This document shows, in pieces, positions 54,275 through 62,375 of a stretch of 64,000 nucleotides of DNA (positions within the stretch are counted from its first letter, which is position 1; each line of letters begins with the position of its first letter). This DNA is from Pseudomonadota bacterium (lineage in GTDB: Bacteria; Pseudomonadota; Alphaproteobacteria; RF32; CAG-239), in contig JAHALQ010000001.1 of NCBI GenBank assembly GCA_018362935.1, positions 151,020 to 215,019 on the forward strand. Reading direction: 5' to 3'. Made by a program: the position numbers and the translations under genes. The notes below the pieces were generated by a model that was not told where the DNA came from, made no database searches, and saw nothing but the letters and a program-made list of their open reading frames with translations.

Positions 54275-54442
54275 GCCTGCGGAACTTCCCCAGGCGGAGT
54301 ATCGAAACTCCTTGTCAGTAAAAGAACAACTCCTTATATGGGGAGCCGGGGATATAAGCATGCTTGCATGTCGAATGACCCGGACTGTTCTGACACAGTT
54401 TCGAACTCCCCGCCTTAATTTTGTTAAGGCGGTTTCTTTTTA
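54275..54442 (+). ncRNA. Free-standing small RNA candidate, 6S-like rod
   Basis: An RNA of about 170 bases is bounded by its own promoter and by a strong terminator (CCGCCTTAA/TTAAGGCGG, 54410-54432, then T-rich). A closing stem pairs GGCGGAGTATCGAAACT (54293-54309) with AGTTTCGAACTCCCCGCC (54398-54415). Inside are GTCAG...AACA with TGTTCTGAC, a CTCCTTATATGGGG hairpin and a CCGGG/CCCGG stem enclosing a loop with GCATGC. A long, bulged rod of this size resembles 6S RNA, but I could not match a 6S consensus; it could be a novel sRNA. Confidence 0.5.
54410..54442 (+). terminator. Terminator of the small RNA
   Basis: CCGCCTTAA (54410-54418) with TTAAGGCGG (54424-54432), then TTTCTTTTT. Confidence 0.8.
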
Positions 54443-54465
54443 ACAAAGAATAAGGAGTTTAAACC

Positions 54466-54634
54466 GTGCATATCACATCGAATTTAATTTTGCGGCAGCA
54501 TCAGCAATCGTCTGCGATTTGTCCGCCGATACCATTGAACGCATTGAAAAAGGCTTGGGCGTTTCAATCAGAAATATATTCATCTGCTGCATTACTACGG
54601 CAAAAATATTAAAATCGAATTGGCTGACGACTAA
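54466..54634 (+). pseudogene. Frameshifted remnant of a small HTH protein
   Basis: A good ribosome site (AAGGAG) and a GTG at 54466 are followed by a frame that is broken at least twice. Joining the frames gives roughly the residues FAAASAIVCDL, then SADTIERIEKGLGVSIRN, then HLLHYYGKNIKIELADD and a stop at 54632-54634. The middle segment resembles an XRE-type helix-turn-helix. It has lost its N-terminal part and is too short for a complete domain, so it is most likely decaying. Confidence 0.55.
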
Positions 54635-54650
54635 ACGAATATATAATAAA

Positions 54651-54680
54651 AAAGCTCCTCGTTTGAGGAGCTTGTTTTTA
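54651..54680 (+). terminator. Terminator after the HTH remnant
   Basis: AAGCTCCTC/GAGGAGCTT stem (54652-54672) with GTTTTTA. Confidence 0.75.
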
Positions 54681-54692
54681 AGAGAAAATTTC

Positions 54693-55139
54693 TTAATTTA
54701 ACTTATGCCGCCGCGCGTATTCGGTACGCAGCATGTTGAGCAGATCCTTGTTCAGGGGCCTTTCGTCAAGCGCCTGATTCATCAGTTCGTCCAGCTGTCC
54801 GTCATCGACGTCTTCGAACATCTGCCGCGCCACGATATGCGGCTGAGAGCGCATGAAATCTTCGGGGACGACGTGCACGATCTTGACGAAATCGTCGAGG
54901 TTCATATCCATAACTTTGTAGCCGAGGGTCTTAAGCCGTTCTTCCGTCAGACACCCCAGCATATACCAGAAGTTGGTGATTATTCCCGGTGCTTCGTTCT
55001 GCTGCAGTACGCTTAGGATACTCTTGACAACATATTTGGTTTCAACGGCTTCCCGGATATCCATTTTGTTGACGTCTTTTCTGCCGAAATAGTTTTGAGC
55101 TTCCTCAAGAGAGGTAAAAGCTAAATTTTTTGCATTCAT
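54693..55139 (-). CDS. Unknown small cytoplasmic protein
   Basis: 148 residues, not recognised. Predicted mostly helical, mildly acidic, no signal peptide or membrane segment. A segment with DIREAVETKYVVKSILSVLQ and a Met/Asp/Asn-rich middle may suggest a protein-binding domain. It is alone, between the HTH remnant and rpsA. The start has no strong ribosome site but is the only credible one. Confidence 0.55.
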   Translation of the reverse strand: MNAKNLAFTSLEEAQNYFGRKDVNKMDIREAVETKYVVKSILSVLQQNEAPGIITNFWYMLGCLTEERLKTLGYKVMDMNLDDFVKIVHVVPEDFMRSQPHIVARQMFEDVDDGQLDELMNQALDERPLNKDLLNMLRTEYARRHKLN

Positions 55140-55252
55140 TTTAAAGATAATTTATAGGGTTATTTAATATGTATAGTAACGAATAGCAAAAACAATACCC
55201 GATTCCTTGACAAAAATCAACAAAAAATATCCGCGGCAGTTCTACGCCACGA

Positions 55253-55284
55253 AAAACGGCAGCCTTAATCAGGCTGCCGTTTTC
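55253..55284 (-). terminator. Terminator after rpsA
   Basis: AAAACGGCAGCCT/AGGCTGCCGTTTT stem (55254-55283), T-rich on both sides. Confidence 0.8.
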
Positions 55285-55319
55285 TCAAACGTTTTTATTC
55301 TGCGCCGAAGCGCGAATAA

Positions 55320-57002
55320 TTAGGCGTTCTTTTTCAAGGCTGCGCCCAAAGCATCGCCGAGAGCAGAGTTGCTGGTGTCGGAAGCATATTCTTCCAGCGC
55401 CTTCTTCTCTTCTTCGATTTCCAAAGCTTTGACCGACAGGCCGAGCTTGGCGTTCTTCTTGTCTACGGAAGTAACTTTGGCTTCCAGAACATCGCCGGCA
55501 TTGTAGTTTTCCGGATTCTGCTGAGCCTTGTCCTTAGACAGGTCGGCTTTTTTGATGTAAGCGGAAACGCCGTTTACTTCAACATTAACGCCTTTGTCGT
55601 CATGGTCGACAACAGTCGCTTTGACAACATCGCCTTTCTTGAAGCCTTCCAGAGCGGAGGAAACAGTGTCTTCCGTCAGCTGTTTGATACCGAGGCTGAT
55701 GCGTTCTTTCTCAACGTCAACATCGATAATTTTGGCTTCAATATCCTGGCCTTTGGTGTAGTCTTTAACGGCTTCTTCACCGGATTTGTCCCAGGAAATG
55801 TCGGACAGGTGAATCATGCCGTCGATTTCGTCAGACAAACCGACAAACAAACCGAATTCGGTAATGTTTTTGATTTTGCCGTTGATGACGGATCCGACCG
55901 GATGCTCTTCAACATAGGCAGCCCAGGGGTTCGGCGTGCACTGTTTAATGCCGAGGCTGATGCGGCGTTTGTCGGCATCAACTTCCAGAACCTTAACTTC
56001 AACTTCCTGAGAAGTCGAAACAATCTTGCCCGGGTGAACGTTTTTGCGGGTCCAGCTCATTTCGGAAACGTGAACAAGGCCTTCAATACCGTCTTCGAGT
56101 TCGACAAATGCGCCGTAATCGGTAATGTTGGTAACCTTACCGGTATAGATTTCGCCGACTTTGTATTTATCGGCAACGGCCTGCCACGGATCAGACTCGA
56201 GCTGTTTCATGCCCAGAGAAATACGCTGGTTGTCTTCATTGAATTTGATAACCTGTACTTTAACCGTCTGGCCGACAGACAAAACTTCAGCCGGGTGGTT
56301 AATGCGTTTCCAGGAAATGTCGGTAACGTGCAGCAAGCCGTCAACGCCGCCCAAATCAATGAATGCGCCGTAATCGGTGATGTTTTTGACAACACCCTCG
56401 AGGATGGAGCCTTCTTTGAGGTCATTAATGAGTTCGGCGCGGGCTTCGGCTCTGGTTTCTTCCAGAACAACGCGGCGCGAAACGACGATATTGCCGCGGA
56501 CTTTGTCCATTTTCAAAATCTGGAACGGCTGGATAATGCCCATCAGCGGGGTAATGTCGCGGATCGGGCGAATATCAATCTGAGAACCCGGCAGGAATGC
56601 GATGGCGCCGTTGAGGTCAACAGTGAAACCGCCTTTAACGCGGCCGAAGATAACGCCGTTGACTCTTTCGCCGGAGTTGAGGCATTTCTCAAGGTCTTGC
56701 CAGGCTTCTTCGCGGCGGGCTTTTTCGCGTGACAGAACGATGTTGCCGTCTTTGTCTTCATAACGGTCGACATAAACTTCAACCTGGTCGCCGACTTTCA
56801 ATTCGGTTTTCTGGCCGAATTCGCGCAGCGGAATACGGCCTTCGGATTTGAGGCCGACGTCAACCATGGCAAAATCGGGAGTCAGTTTAATGATGGTGCC
56901 TTTAACGACCGAACCGGTAATGCCGTTGTCGCCGAACTGCTCTTTGAGCAGGTCTTCAAAATTTTCGGTCATTTCAGGGATTTTAACTTCAGTATTAATC
57001 AT
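55320..57002 (-). CDS. rpsA: 30S ribosomal protein S1
   Basis: 560 residues with six S1 repeats, each containing the family FVEL/FIDLGGVDGLLH-type core (for example ITDYGAFIDLGGVDGLLHVTD; ITEFGLFVGLSDEIDGMIHLSD). It binds mRNA on the small subunit and helps initiation. The first ATG (57002) is kept; a second Met in frame lies 10 codons inside. It follows cmk by 129 bases, the conserved order, but ihfB, usually next, is elsewhere in the window. Confidence 0.96.
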   Translation of the reverse strand: MINTEVKIPEMTENFEDLLKEQFGDNGITGSVVKGTIIKLTPDFAMVDVGLKSEGRIPLREFGQKTELKVGDQVEVYVDRYEDKDGNIVLSREKARREEAWQDLEKCLNSGERVNGVIFGRVKGGFTVDLNGAIAFLPGSQIDIRPIRDITPLMGIIQPFQILKMDKVRGNIVVSRRVVLEETRAEARAELINDLKEGSILEGVVKNITDYGAFIDLGGVDGLLHVTDISWKRINHPAEVLSVGQTVKVQVIKFNEDNQRISLGMKQLESDPWQAVADKYKVGEIYTGKVTNITDYGAFVELEDGIEGLVHVSEMSWTRKNVHPGKIVSTSQEVEVKVLEVDADKRRISLGIKQCTPNPWAAYVEEHPVGSVINGKIKNITEFGLFVGLSDEIDGMIHLSDISWDKSGEEAVKDYTKGQDIEAKIIDVDVEKERISLGIKQLTEDTVSSALEGFKKGDVVKATVVDHDDKGVNVEVNGVSAYIKKADLSKDKAQQNPENYNAGDVLEAKVTSVDKKNAKLGLSVKALEIEEEKKALEEYASDTSNSALGDALGAALKKNA

Positions 57003-57130
57003 AAATTAGGATATTTCAAAAATTGCCTTTCTCCAAAAACAAAAAGCGGAGCGGACTTGTGCGCGGTTAAATTCTCAAAGCCAAGCGCACCCTTGAACTT
57101 TAAGAGTGTTTCTTTTATACACGCAAATAT

Positions 57131-57802
57131 TTATTTTTCAAGAGTTTTTTGACGATTCTCGATAATTTCGCAGGCTTTGGCGATGACTTCGTCGATATTG
57201 AGGTCGGAAGTGTCAAATACAACCGCGTCAGCCGCCGGTTTCAGCGGCGCGACGGCACGTTCGGAATCCCGTTTGTCCCGCTCGTTCATGTCTGCCAGAA
57301 TCTTATCATAGGTTGTGTCGATTCCTCTGGCCGCAAATTCCTTATAGCGCCGCATGGCCCGCACTTCCGGGGAGGCGGTGACAAAAAACTTGATATCGGC
57401 TTGCGGGCAGACCACGGTTCCGGTGTCGCGCCCGTCATAAATGGCACCTTCGGCCGGCGTACCGTCGGCAAAAACCGGATTATGCGAAAATTCGCGCTGC
57501 ATTTGCATCAGTGCTGCTCTCACCGCCGGAATCGCCGATACGACCGAAGCGGCTTTGCCGCCGGCCGGCGAACGGAATTCAGGGTCTTTTGACAATTCAA
57601 TCATTTCCGGAAAAGTCAGACGGCGGGCAAAAAGGACGGCCGCATCTTCGTCTTCCAGCGCTTTGCCGCTGCGCAGCATATTCAGCCCCACGGCGCGATA
57701 AACCATTCCGGTGTCAAAATAAGCAAGATTGTATTTGGCGGCCAGCTTGCCGGCCATGGTTCCTTTTCCTGCCGCGGCAGGACCGTCAATGGTGATAATC
57801 AT
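57131..57802 (-). CDS. cmk: Cytidylate kinase
   Basis: 223 residues. Walker A GPAAAGKGT is at the N-terminus, DGRDTGTVVCPQADIKFFVT marks the NMP-binding part, and the Arg-rich RDKRDSERAVAPL segment is present. It phosphorylates CMP and dCMP. It lies upstream of rpsA as in most proteobacteria. Confidence 0.95.
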   Translation of the reverse strand: MIITIDGPAAAGKGTMAGKLAAKYNLAYFDTGMVYRAVGLNMLRSGKALEDEDAAVLFARRLTFPEMIELSKDPEFRSPAGGKAASVVSAIPAVRAALMQMQREFSHNPVFADGTPAEGAIYDGRDTGTVVCPQADIKFFVTASPEVRAMRRYKEFAARGIDTTYDKILADMNERDKRDSERAVAPLKPAADAVVFDTSDLNIDEVIAKACEIIENRQKTLEK

Positions 57803-57930
57803 CGTCAGACCCGATAAATTTAATTTGTTGTAACTAAAATTTTACTACTATGAGGCTAACATATTCCATAAACTTGAAACAAGAAACCGCAAATTGGATT
57901 TTATGCCAAGGAATTTGGAAGACACGGAAA

Positions 57931-58680
57931 ATGAGCTGTCGCGCAAAAAACAAAATCCGCCTATATGTTGAGGCCGCTTTAAGTCCCGGCACCGTTTTTG
58001 AACTTGAACCCGATGAGTCGCATTATCTCTGCAACGTCATGCGGCTGGCCGAGGGTGACGTTCTTGGCTGCTTTAATGCCGCCGACGGGGAATATGAATG
58101 CCGCATTGCCGAAGCGCACAAAAAACATTGCCGGATAGAGGCGCTTGCCAAAATCCGTGAGGCTGTGGCCGTGCCGGACGTTTGGCTGCTGTTTGCGCCG
58201 CTGAAAAAAGACAAGACCGATTTTGTTATTGAAAAAGCCACAGAACTCGGCGTCCGCGCCATTATTCCGGTGATAACCCAGAACACTGTTGCCGGCAATA
58301 TCCGCACAGAGCGCTTTGCCGCACAGGCCAAAGAAGCGGCCGAACAATGCGAACGCACGGATATTCCTCAGATTTGCGGCGCTGAAACGCTTGATAAGCT
58401 TTTGGCTGGCTGGCCGCAGGAGAGGGTCTTGTTTTTTATGGATGAAACTTTGGACGGCGCCGGTTGCCTGAAGGTTTTCAACGACTCCAAAAATAAACCC
58501 GCCGCCATTTTGGTCGGGCCGGAAGGCGGCTTTACGCCCAAAGAAAAAGCGCTGTTGGACAGTTTGCCCTTTGTCCGCGGCATTGCCCTGGGGCCGCGGA
58601 TACTGCGGGCGGAAACGGCGGCTTGCGCGGCTTTGTCCGTGTGGCAGGCGGTTGCCGGAGACTGGATAAAAGGAGAATAA
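57931..58680 (+). CDS. rsmE: 16S rRNA (uracil-1498-N3)-methyltransferase
   Basis: About 249 residues of a SPOUT methyltransferase. The N-terminal PUA-like domain has LEPDESHYLCNVMRL, and the C-terminal trefoil knot has LVGPEGGFTPKEKALL and LGPRILRAETAA. It methylates U1498 of 16S rRNA. The ATG at 57931 is chosen over 57850 because it has an upstream CGGA and matches the family start. The response regulator gene begins 1 base after its stop. Confidence 0.93.
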   Translation: MSCRAKNKIRLYVEAALSPGTVFELEPDESHYLCNVMRLAEGDVLGCFNAADGEYECRIAEAHKKHCRIEALAKIREAVAVPDVWLLFAPLKKDKTDFVIEKATELGVRAIIPVITQNTVAGNIRTERFAAQAKEAAEQCERTDIPQICGAETLDKLLAGWPQERVLFFMDETLDGAGCLKVFNDSKNKPAAILVGPEGGFTPKEKALLDSLPFVRGIALGPRILRAETAACAALSVWQAVAGDWIKGE

Positions 58681-58681
58681 A

Positions 58682-59338
58682 ATGAAAGTTTTGATAGCCG
58701 ATGATCACGAGCTGTTTCTTAAAGGGCTGGAGATGATTCTCGGAGATTCTTTTCCCGAGATGCAGTTAAAGCTCGCCAAAGATTATCAGGATATTTTCAA
58801 TGCCATTGACGCTGAAAAGGACTTTGACCTGATTCTCACGGATTTGGCCATGCCCGGCGCCAAGTGGCTTGACGCGATTGAAAAAATCCACGCGACCCTG
58901 CCGGACACGCCGATTATTATTCTTTCGGCAGTTTTCGATAAGGAGGTCGTGCAAAAAACCATAGAACTCGGCGCCGCCGGATATGTTCCCAAAACATCGT
59001 CCAACGCGGTGATTATAGGCGCGGTTAACCTTGTCATGTCCGGCGGTGTCTATATTCCGCCTGAGTTGCTGCTGCACGCGGCCAGCAGCGAGTTTGATTT
59101 GCTTAAGCAGATTGAAGAAAAGCCCGCTTCGGATGCCGGTGCCAAGGTCTTGTCGCCCCGGCAGATAGACGTTCTGCGGCTGATTGCCAAAGGGCAGTCC
59201 AACAAACAGATTGCCTATGAACTCGGACTGACCGAAGGCACAGTCAAACTGCATGTGACGGCAATCCTTAAATTGCTGAACGTTTACAACCGCACCGGCG
59301 CCGTTGCCGAAGCCACCAGACTGGGGATATTAAAATGA
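58682..59338 (+). CDS. Response regulator, NarL/LuxR type
   Basis: 218 residues. The receiver domain has the acidic pair (IADDHE), phosphoacceptor Asp54 (LTDLAMPG) and Lys104 (GYVPKTSS). The C-terminal LuxR-type helix-turn-helix contains LSPRQIDVLRLIAKGQSNKQ followed by LGLTEGTVKLHV. It is 1 base downstream of rsmE and overlaps the next gene by four bases (ATGA). It is the regulator of the rsmE-RR-Hpt-rquA operon. Confidence 0.9.
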   Translation: MKVLIADDHELFLKGLEMILGDSFPEMQLKLAKDYQDIFNAIDAEKDFDLILTDLAMPGAKWLDAIEKIHATLPDTPIIILSAVFDKEVVQKTIELGAAGYVPKTSSNAVIIGAVNLVMSGGVYIPPELLLHAASSEFDLLKQIEEKPASDAGAKVLSPRQIDVLRLIAKGQSNKQIAYELGLTEGTVKLHVTAILKLLNVYNRTGAVAEATRLGILK

Positions 59339-59679
59339 CAGTTAATCCCAAACAACTGCAAACGTATCAGAAAATATTCGGCATTGAAAAAATGTTGTAT
59401 TTATGGCGCGAATATCTCGAGCAGTCGGACGCAGCCTGGGCGGTTCTGGATGAACTGGACTGGAATTTGAAACGCTCAAAGTTTCATAATTGGCGTTCCA
59501 GCAGCCTGGTTTTCGGAATGGAAACCTTTGCCCGGATGTGTACCCGGATTGAGGAAAATATTCTCAAAAAACGCTTTGAACAATTGCCAAACCAGATAAA
59601 AGAGAGTAAAACCTGTTATGAAAACAGTATCTTAGAGGTAAAGCAGATAATGCAGCAGACGGAGGCCGGCCATGAGTGA
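59335..59679 (+). CDS. Histidine phosphotransfer (Hpt) domain protein
   Basis: 114 residues, all helical. The segment FHNWRSSSLVFGM with His51, followed by FARMCTRIEENI, has the spacing of the Hpt active site (H-x2-[KR]-[GS]-S...G...C..[IL]E). It is a probable phosphotransfer partner of the response regulator encoded immediately upstream; the hybrid kinase that would feed it is not in the window. Overlaps rquA by 8 bases. Sequence similarity to known Hpt proteins is weak, so the assignment rests on the motif and context. Confidence 0.65.
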   Translation: MTVNPKQLQTYQKIFGIEKMLYLWREYLEQSDAAWAVLDELDWNLKRSKFHNWRSSSLVFGMETFARMCTRIEENILKKRFEQLPNQIKESKTCYENSILEVKQIMQQTEAGHE

Positions 59680-60424
59680 AAAAAATGTTTCAAAAATACC
59701 CGCGTACAGCAGTTTTGTATACGGCGACCGTTACAACAGCTTGACCGCCAGCGAAACGCTCGATACGCGCTTTTCCGCGCGCCTGCGAACTTTCTTTCAG
59801 TATGACACGTTGGTTTCCGCAGCCCTGCGCAATATCAAAATGAATCAGAGCGTGCTGCAGCTCGGTCTGGTTTACGGCGATGAGATTGACCAGGTTGCCC
59901 AGACTGTCGGGGCTTACGGGCAGTTTGACGTTATTGACGTGAATCCGTTTCAGGTCTCGCGCAATCAGGAAAAATACGGTTCGATTTATCCCTGCCTGCA
60001 TATCTTTGAACAGGATGCCGCCGGCCTGAAAATCCAAAAACAATATGACGTCGTGTTGTGTTTCCTGCTTTTGCAGGAACTGCCGGTCGTTACCAAGATG
60101 AAAGTTATTAATAACGCGCTTAACGCTGTCAAAGACGGCGGCTGCGCGATTTTTATCGATTATCACAATCCGCTTTACTGGCACCCGCTGCGTTATGTCG
60201 TCCGCATGTATAACCGTCTGCGGCATCCTTTCGCCGAAAAACTTTGGGATCGCGAAATTGACACTTTTGCCAAAAACAAAATCGACTTTGTCTGGCACAA
60301 AAGCACTTATTTCGGGCGCATGTTCCAGAAAGTGGTCGCCACTCGCAAAAACAATATTAAGGAAGTCGCTCTGACCGAGGCTCAGCAGCAGTCTTTGGAA
60401 GACTATTTTCTACCTGATTTCTAA
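59672..60424 (+). CDS. rquA: Rhodoquinone biosynthesis methyltransferase-like protein RquA
   Basis: 250 residues. Instead of the canonical SAM motif, the first loop is VLQLGLVYGDE (about residue 61), and the family-specific blocks FDVIDVNPFQ, VVLCFLLLQELPVV, FIDYHNPLYWHPLRYVVRMYN (given as two overlapping parts, FIDYHNP and YWHPLRY) and KSTYFGRMFQKVVATR follow in order. These match RquA, the enzyme that converts ubiquinone to rhodoquinone in anaerobic alphaproteobacteria. Rhodoquinone supports fumarate reduction at low oxygen. Translation overlaps the Hpt gene; a strong GGAGG site precedes the ATG. Confidence 0.8.
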   Translation: MSEKNVSKIPAYSSFVYGDRYNSLTASETLDTRFSARLRTFFQYDTLVSAALRNIKMNQSVLQLGLVYGDEIDQVAQTVGAYGQFDVIDVNPFQVSRNQEKYGSIYPCLHIFEQDAAGLKIQKQYDVVLCFLLLQELPVVTKMKVINNALNAVKDGGCAIFIDYHNPLYWHPLRYVVRMYNRLRHPFAEKLWDREIDTFAKNKIDFVWHKSTYFGRMFQKVVATRKNNIKEVALTEAQQQSLEDYFLPDF

Positions 60425-61384
60425 TATCCGTTCGGCAATTTGTTCCGCAGGGTCGAGTCTGCCCGCAGGCATAAATTCGAGTGCCTGTCCGTCTTCCAGC
60501 GCAATCGCATAACCGTTCTGATAAAGCGAGCGGATGAAACGGCGGTGTTTGGGAGAAAGCCAGTTTTTACCTTCAAAAATCAAAACCGGATTCCCTGAGC
60601 CGCAGGATTCGCTGGTCATTGAAACTGAATCGCCGGTAACAATGATTTTGTCCGCGCAGGCATAAAAGCCCATAATCGGATTATCTTTCTTTTCGCCCCA
60701 CAGATAGGTATAAAGCGGAATGCCCTTAAGTTCCTCCATAATCAGCGCTTCGGCTTCCTGTCCGGTGCGCCGCGAAGAGGTAATCAGGATTGAGCCGCCC
60801 AGCTTTTGGTGTATGTTTTTAACGCTGCGTGCGAAATCGAGAGCGTTTTCACGGCTGAACGGGCGCCCTTTAATGGCGCCGCCGACAATAACCGATATCC
60901 ACGGCCGCGGAAGGGCTGCGAAAACCGGCTGCCATTTTTCTTTGGCTTCAGCCACAGCCTTTTCATTAACCCGGTGAGGGCATCCGGCAATAAACATAAA
61001 GTTGCCGCCTCTGCACTTGCCGGCATCATGTTCGGGGACAATAATCAGGTCAATTTCTTTCAGTCCCAGATTGCCGGGATGCATGAGCTGGATAATTCTG
61101 CTTTTGCCGCCGGATTGTTTTTTTATCCACCGGGCCACCGGCGCGGTGCGGCGGCTGATGGACAGAATCAAATCCGGCCATGGCGCGCTGAGTTTGTCGC
61201 TGTTGGTTTTGTCAATGCCCAAAAGGGAACGGCCCTTAAGGCAGTTAGGAAGTTTGGCCCAGCGGTTGTATGCAATTTTTTTAATCTCGGTATTGATTTT
61301 ATCATCCAGTGCCTGAATAATTCCCTTAGCCTGGCCGACGCTTCCGGTCCGGTCGTCAAAAAGCGCCCACAAAGTTTTTTTCAT
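60410..61384 (-). CDS. ELM1-family protein (putative glycosyltransferase-like)
   Basis: 324 residues. The N-terminus (LWALFDDRTGSVGQAKGIIQAL) and the C-terminal IIVTGDSVSMTSESCGSG with PVLIFEGKN identify the family of mitochondrial-fission ELM1 proteins, with a GT-B-like fold. In bacteria its role is unclear; an envelope sugar transferase has been proposed for relatives. It overlaps the rquA 3' end by 15 bases, convergent. Confidence 0.85.
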   Translation of the reverse strand: MKKTLWALFDDRTGSVGQAKGIIQALDDKINTEIKKIAYNRWAKLPNCLKGRSLLGIDKTNSDKLSAPWPDLILSISRRTAPVARWIKKQSGGKSRIIQLMHPGNLGLKEIDLIIVPEHDAGKCRGGNFMFIAGCPHRVNEKAVAEAKEKWQPVFAALPRPWISVIVGGAIKGRPFSRENALDFARSVKNIHQKLGGSILITSSRRTGQEAEALIMEELKGIPLYTYLWGEKKDNPIMGFYACADKIIVTGDSVSMTSESCGSGNPVLIFEGKNWLSPKHRRFIRSLYQNGYAIALEDGQALEFMPAGRLDPAEQIAERILEIR

Positions 61385-61480
61385 GTTTAATAACTTTCAA
61401 AAAGTCATAGCTAATCGATTCTAATGTTTGTAGTATATATTTTATCAATATTAAAACAACCTTTTTGTCGGAGGTTTCCC

Positions 61481-61783
61481 ATGCGCATGGTTCTGCTTTC
61501 CCTTGTTTTGGTCATAATATCTGCTGTTCCCGCGCCGGCGCAGTATGCGGCTCAGAATGATGCCAAATACATCGCCACCCTCAAAGCCGTGGTCAACTAT
61601 AAGATTGAAGATGAAGAAAACCTCAGTGCGGTGGAACAACTGCGCGAAAATCAGCGTTTTAACCGGCAGTTGCTGCGTATGCTTGACAAGCTGCAAAACA
61701 CCCGGACCAAAAACTCAACCAACAGAAGGGTTTATGATATTTTGCTGCGAGCCGGAAAAGACATTTATGACGAATTGAAGTAA
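61481..61783 (+). CDS. Small exported helical protein
   Basis: About 100 residues. A signal peptide (MRMVLLSLVLVIISAVPAPA) is followed by a short helical mature protein rich in Asn, Arg and Leu. Not recognised. The ATG at 61481 is preceded by GGAGG; an earlier in-frame start at 61424 is unlikely. It precedes two further small genes, probably in the same transcript. Confidence 0.65.
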   Translation: MRMVLLSLVLVIISAVPAPAQYAAQNDAKYIATLKAVVNYKIEDEENLSAVEQLRENQRFNRQLLRMLDKLQNTRTKNSTNRRVYDILLRAGKDIYDELK

Positions 61784-61843
61784 TTAAGCATTGTTTAATA
61801 AAAAACTGCTATTCTGAAAGCATTAAAGCAGAAAGGTCAATCA

Positions 61844-62008
61844 ATGACATACGATTTTAAAGCCGCCGCATCGCGCATGGCCGACCGCCGCCGGGAAATT
61901 ATCCGCCAGAAAGACGGAAAGGAAGTCGAGGGGCTGACGCCGCTTAATGCCCGGAAGGAAGTTTCGGTTTCGGTACGCAAAATTAAAAGCCAGGAGAAAT
62001 CGGAATGA
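61844..62008 (+). CDS. Small basic protein (54 aa)
   Basis: 54 residues: MTYDFKAAASRMADRRREII... rich in Arg, Lys and Glu, without a signal peptide. A good AGAAAGG ribosome site precedes it, and its stop overlaps the next gene's start (ATGA), which supports its being real. No family is recognised. Confidence 0.6.
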   Translation: MTYDFKAAASRMADRRREIIRQKDGKEVEGLTPLNARKEVSVSVRKIKSQEKSE

Positions 62009-62298
62009 AAAAAATACTCTGTCTGATGCTTTTGCTGAGTGCCTGTGCCCGAACCGAAACCTTATATTGGGAAGAGCCTGATTATAACCGCTTGGCCGGG
62101 CATATGAGCGTTGTCAGCAAATCCCCTCTCTATGTGACGTATGAATACCGCGATATCCGCGTTGACGAGGTGGCGCCGATTGCCGCTTTATATTGTCAGG
62201 AACGCGGCAACCGTCAGGCGGCGCTTTATGAAATCACCATGCATCGCAATAATGCCCGCCGGGCGACATTTGTCTGCAAGAAACCTGATGAAATTTAA
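62005..62298 (+). CDS. Small lipoprotein
   Basis: 97 residues with a type II signal sequence (MKKILCLMLLLSAC, lipobox LLSAC, Cys14). The mature part has two Cys (YCQE and VCKK) that could form a disulphide. Not recognised. It follows the 54-residue gene with a 4-base overlap. Confidence 0.65.
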   Translation: MKKILCLMLLLSACARTETLYWEEPDYNRLAGHMSVVSKSPLYVTYEYRDIRVDEVAPIAALYCQERGNRQAALYEITMHRNNARRATFVCKKPDEI

Positions 62299-62375
62299 GG
62301 CCGTCCAAACTTGCAAAGCCTAATCTTTCTTCCTATATAGCAATATAGAAAAAGAATTTTGCAAAAGAGTTTAAT

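Noticed and set aside
54275..54442. tmRNA
   Set aside because: The 3' part resembles a T-loop (TTCGAACTCC), but there is no tag reading frame and the RNA is too short.
55602..56732. 376-residue plus-strand frame
   Set aside because: Antisense to rpsA; repeated Asn/Phe patterns mirror the S1 repeats.
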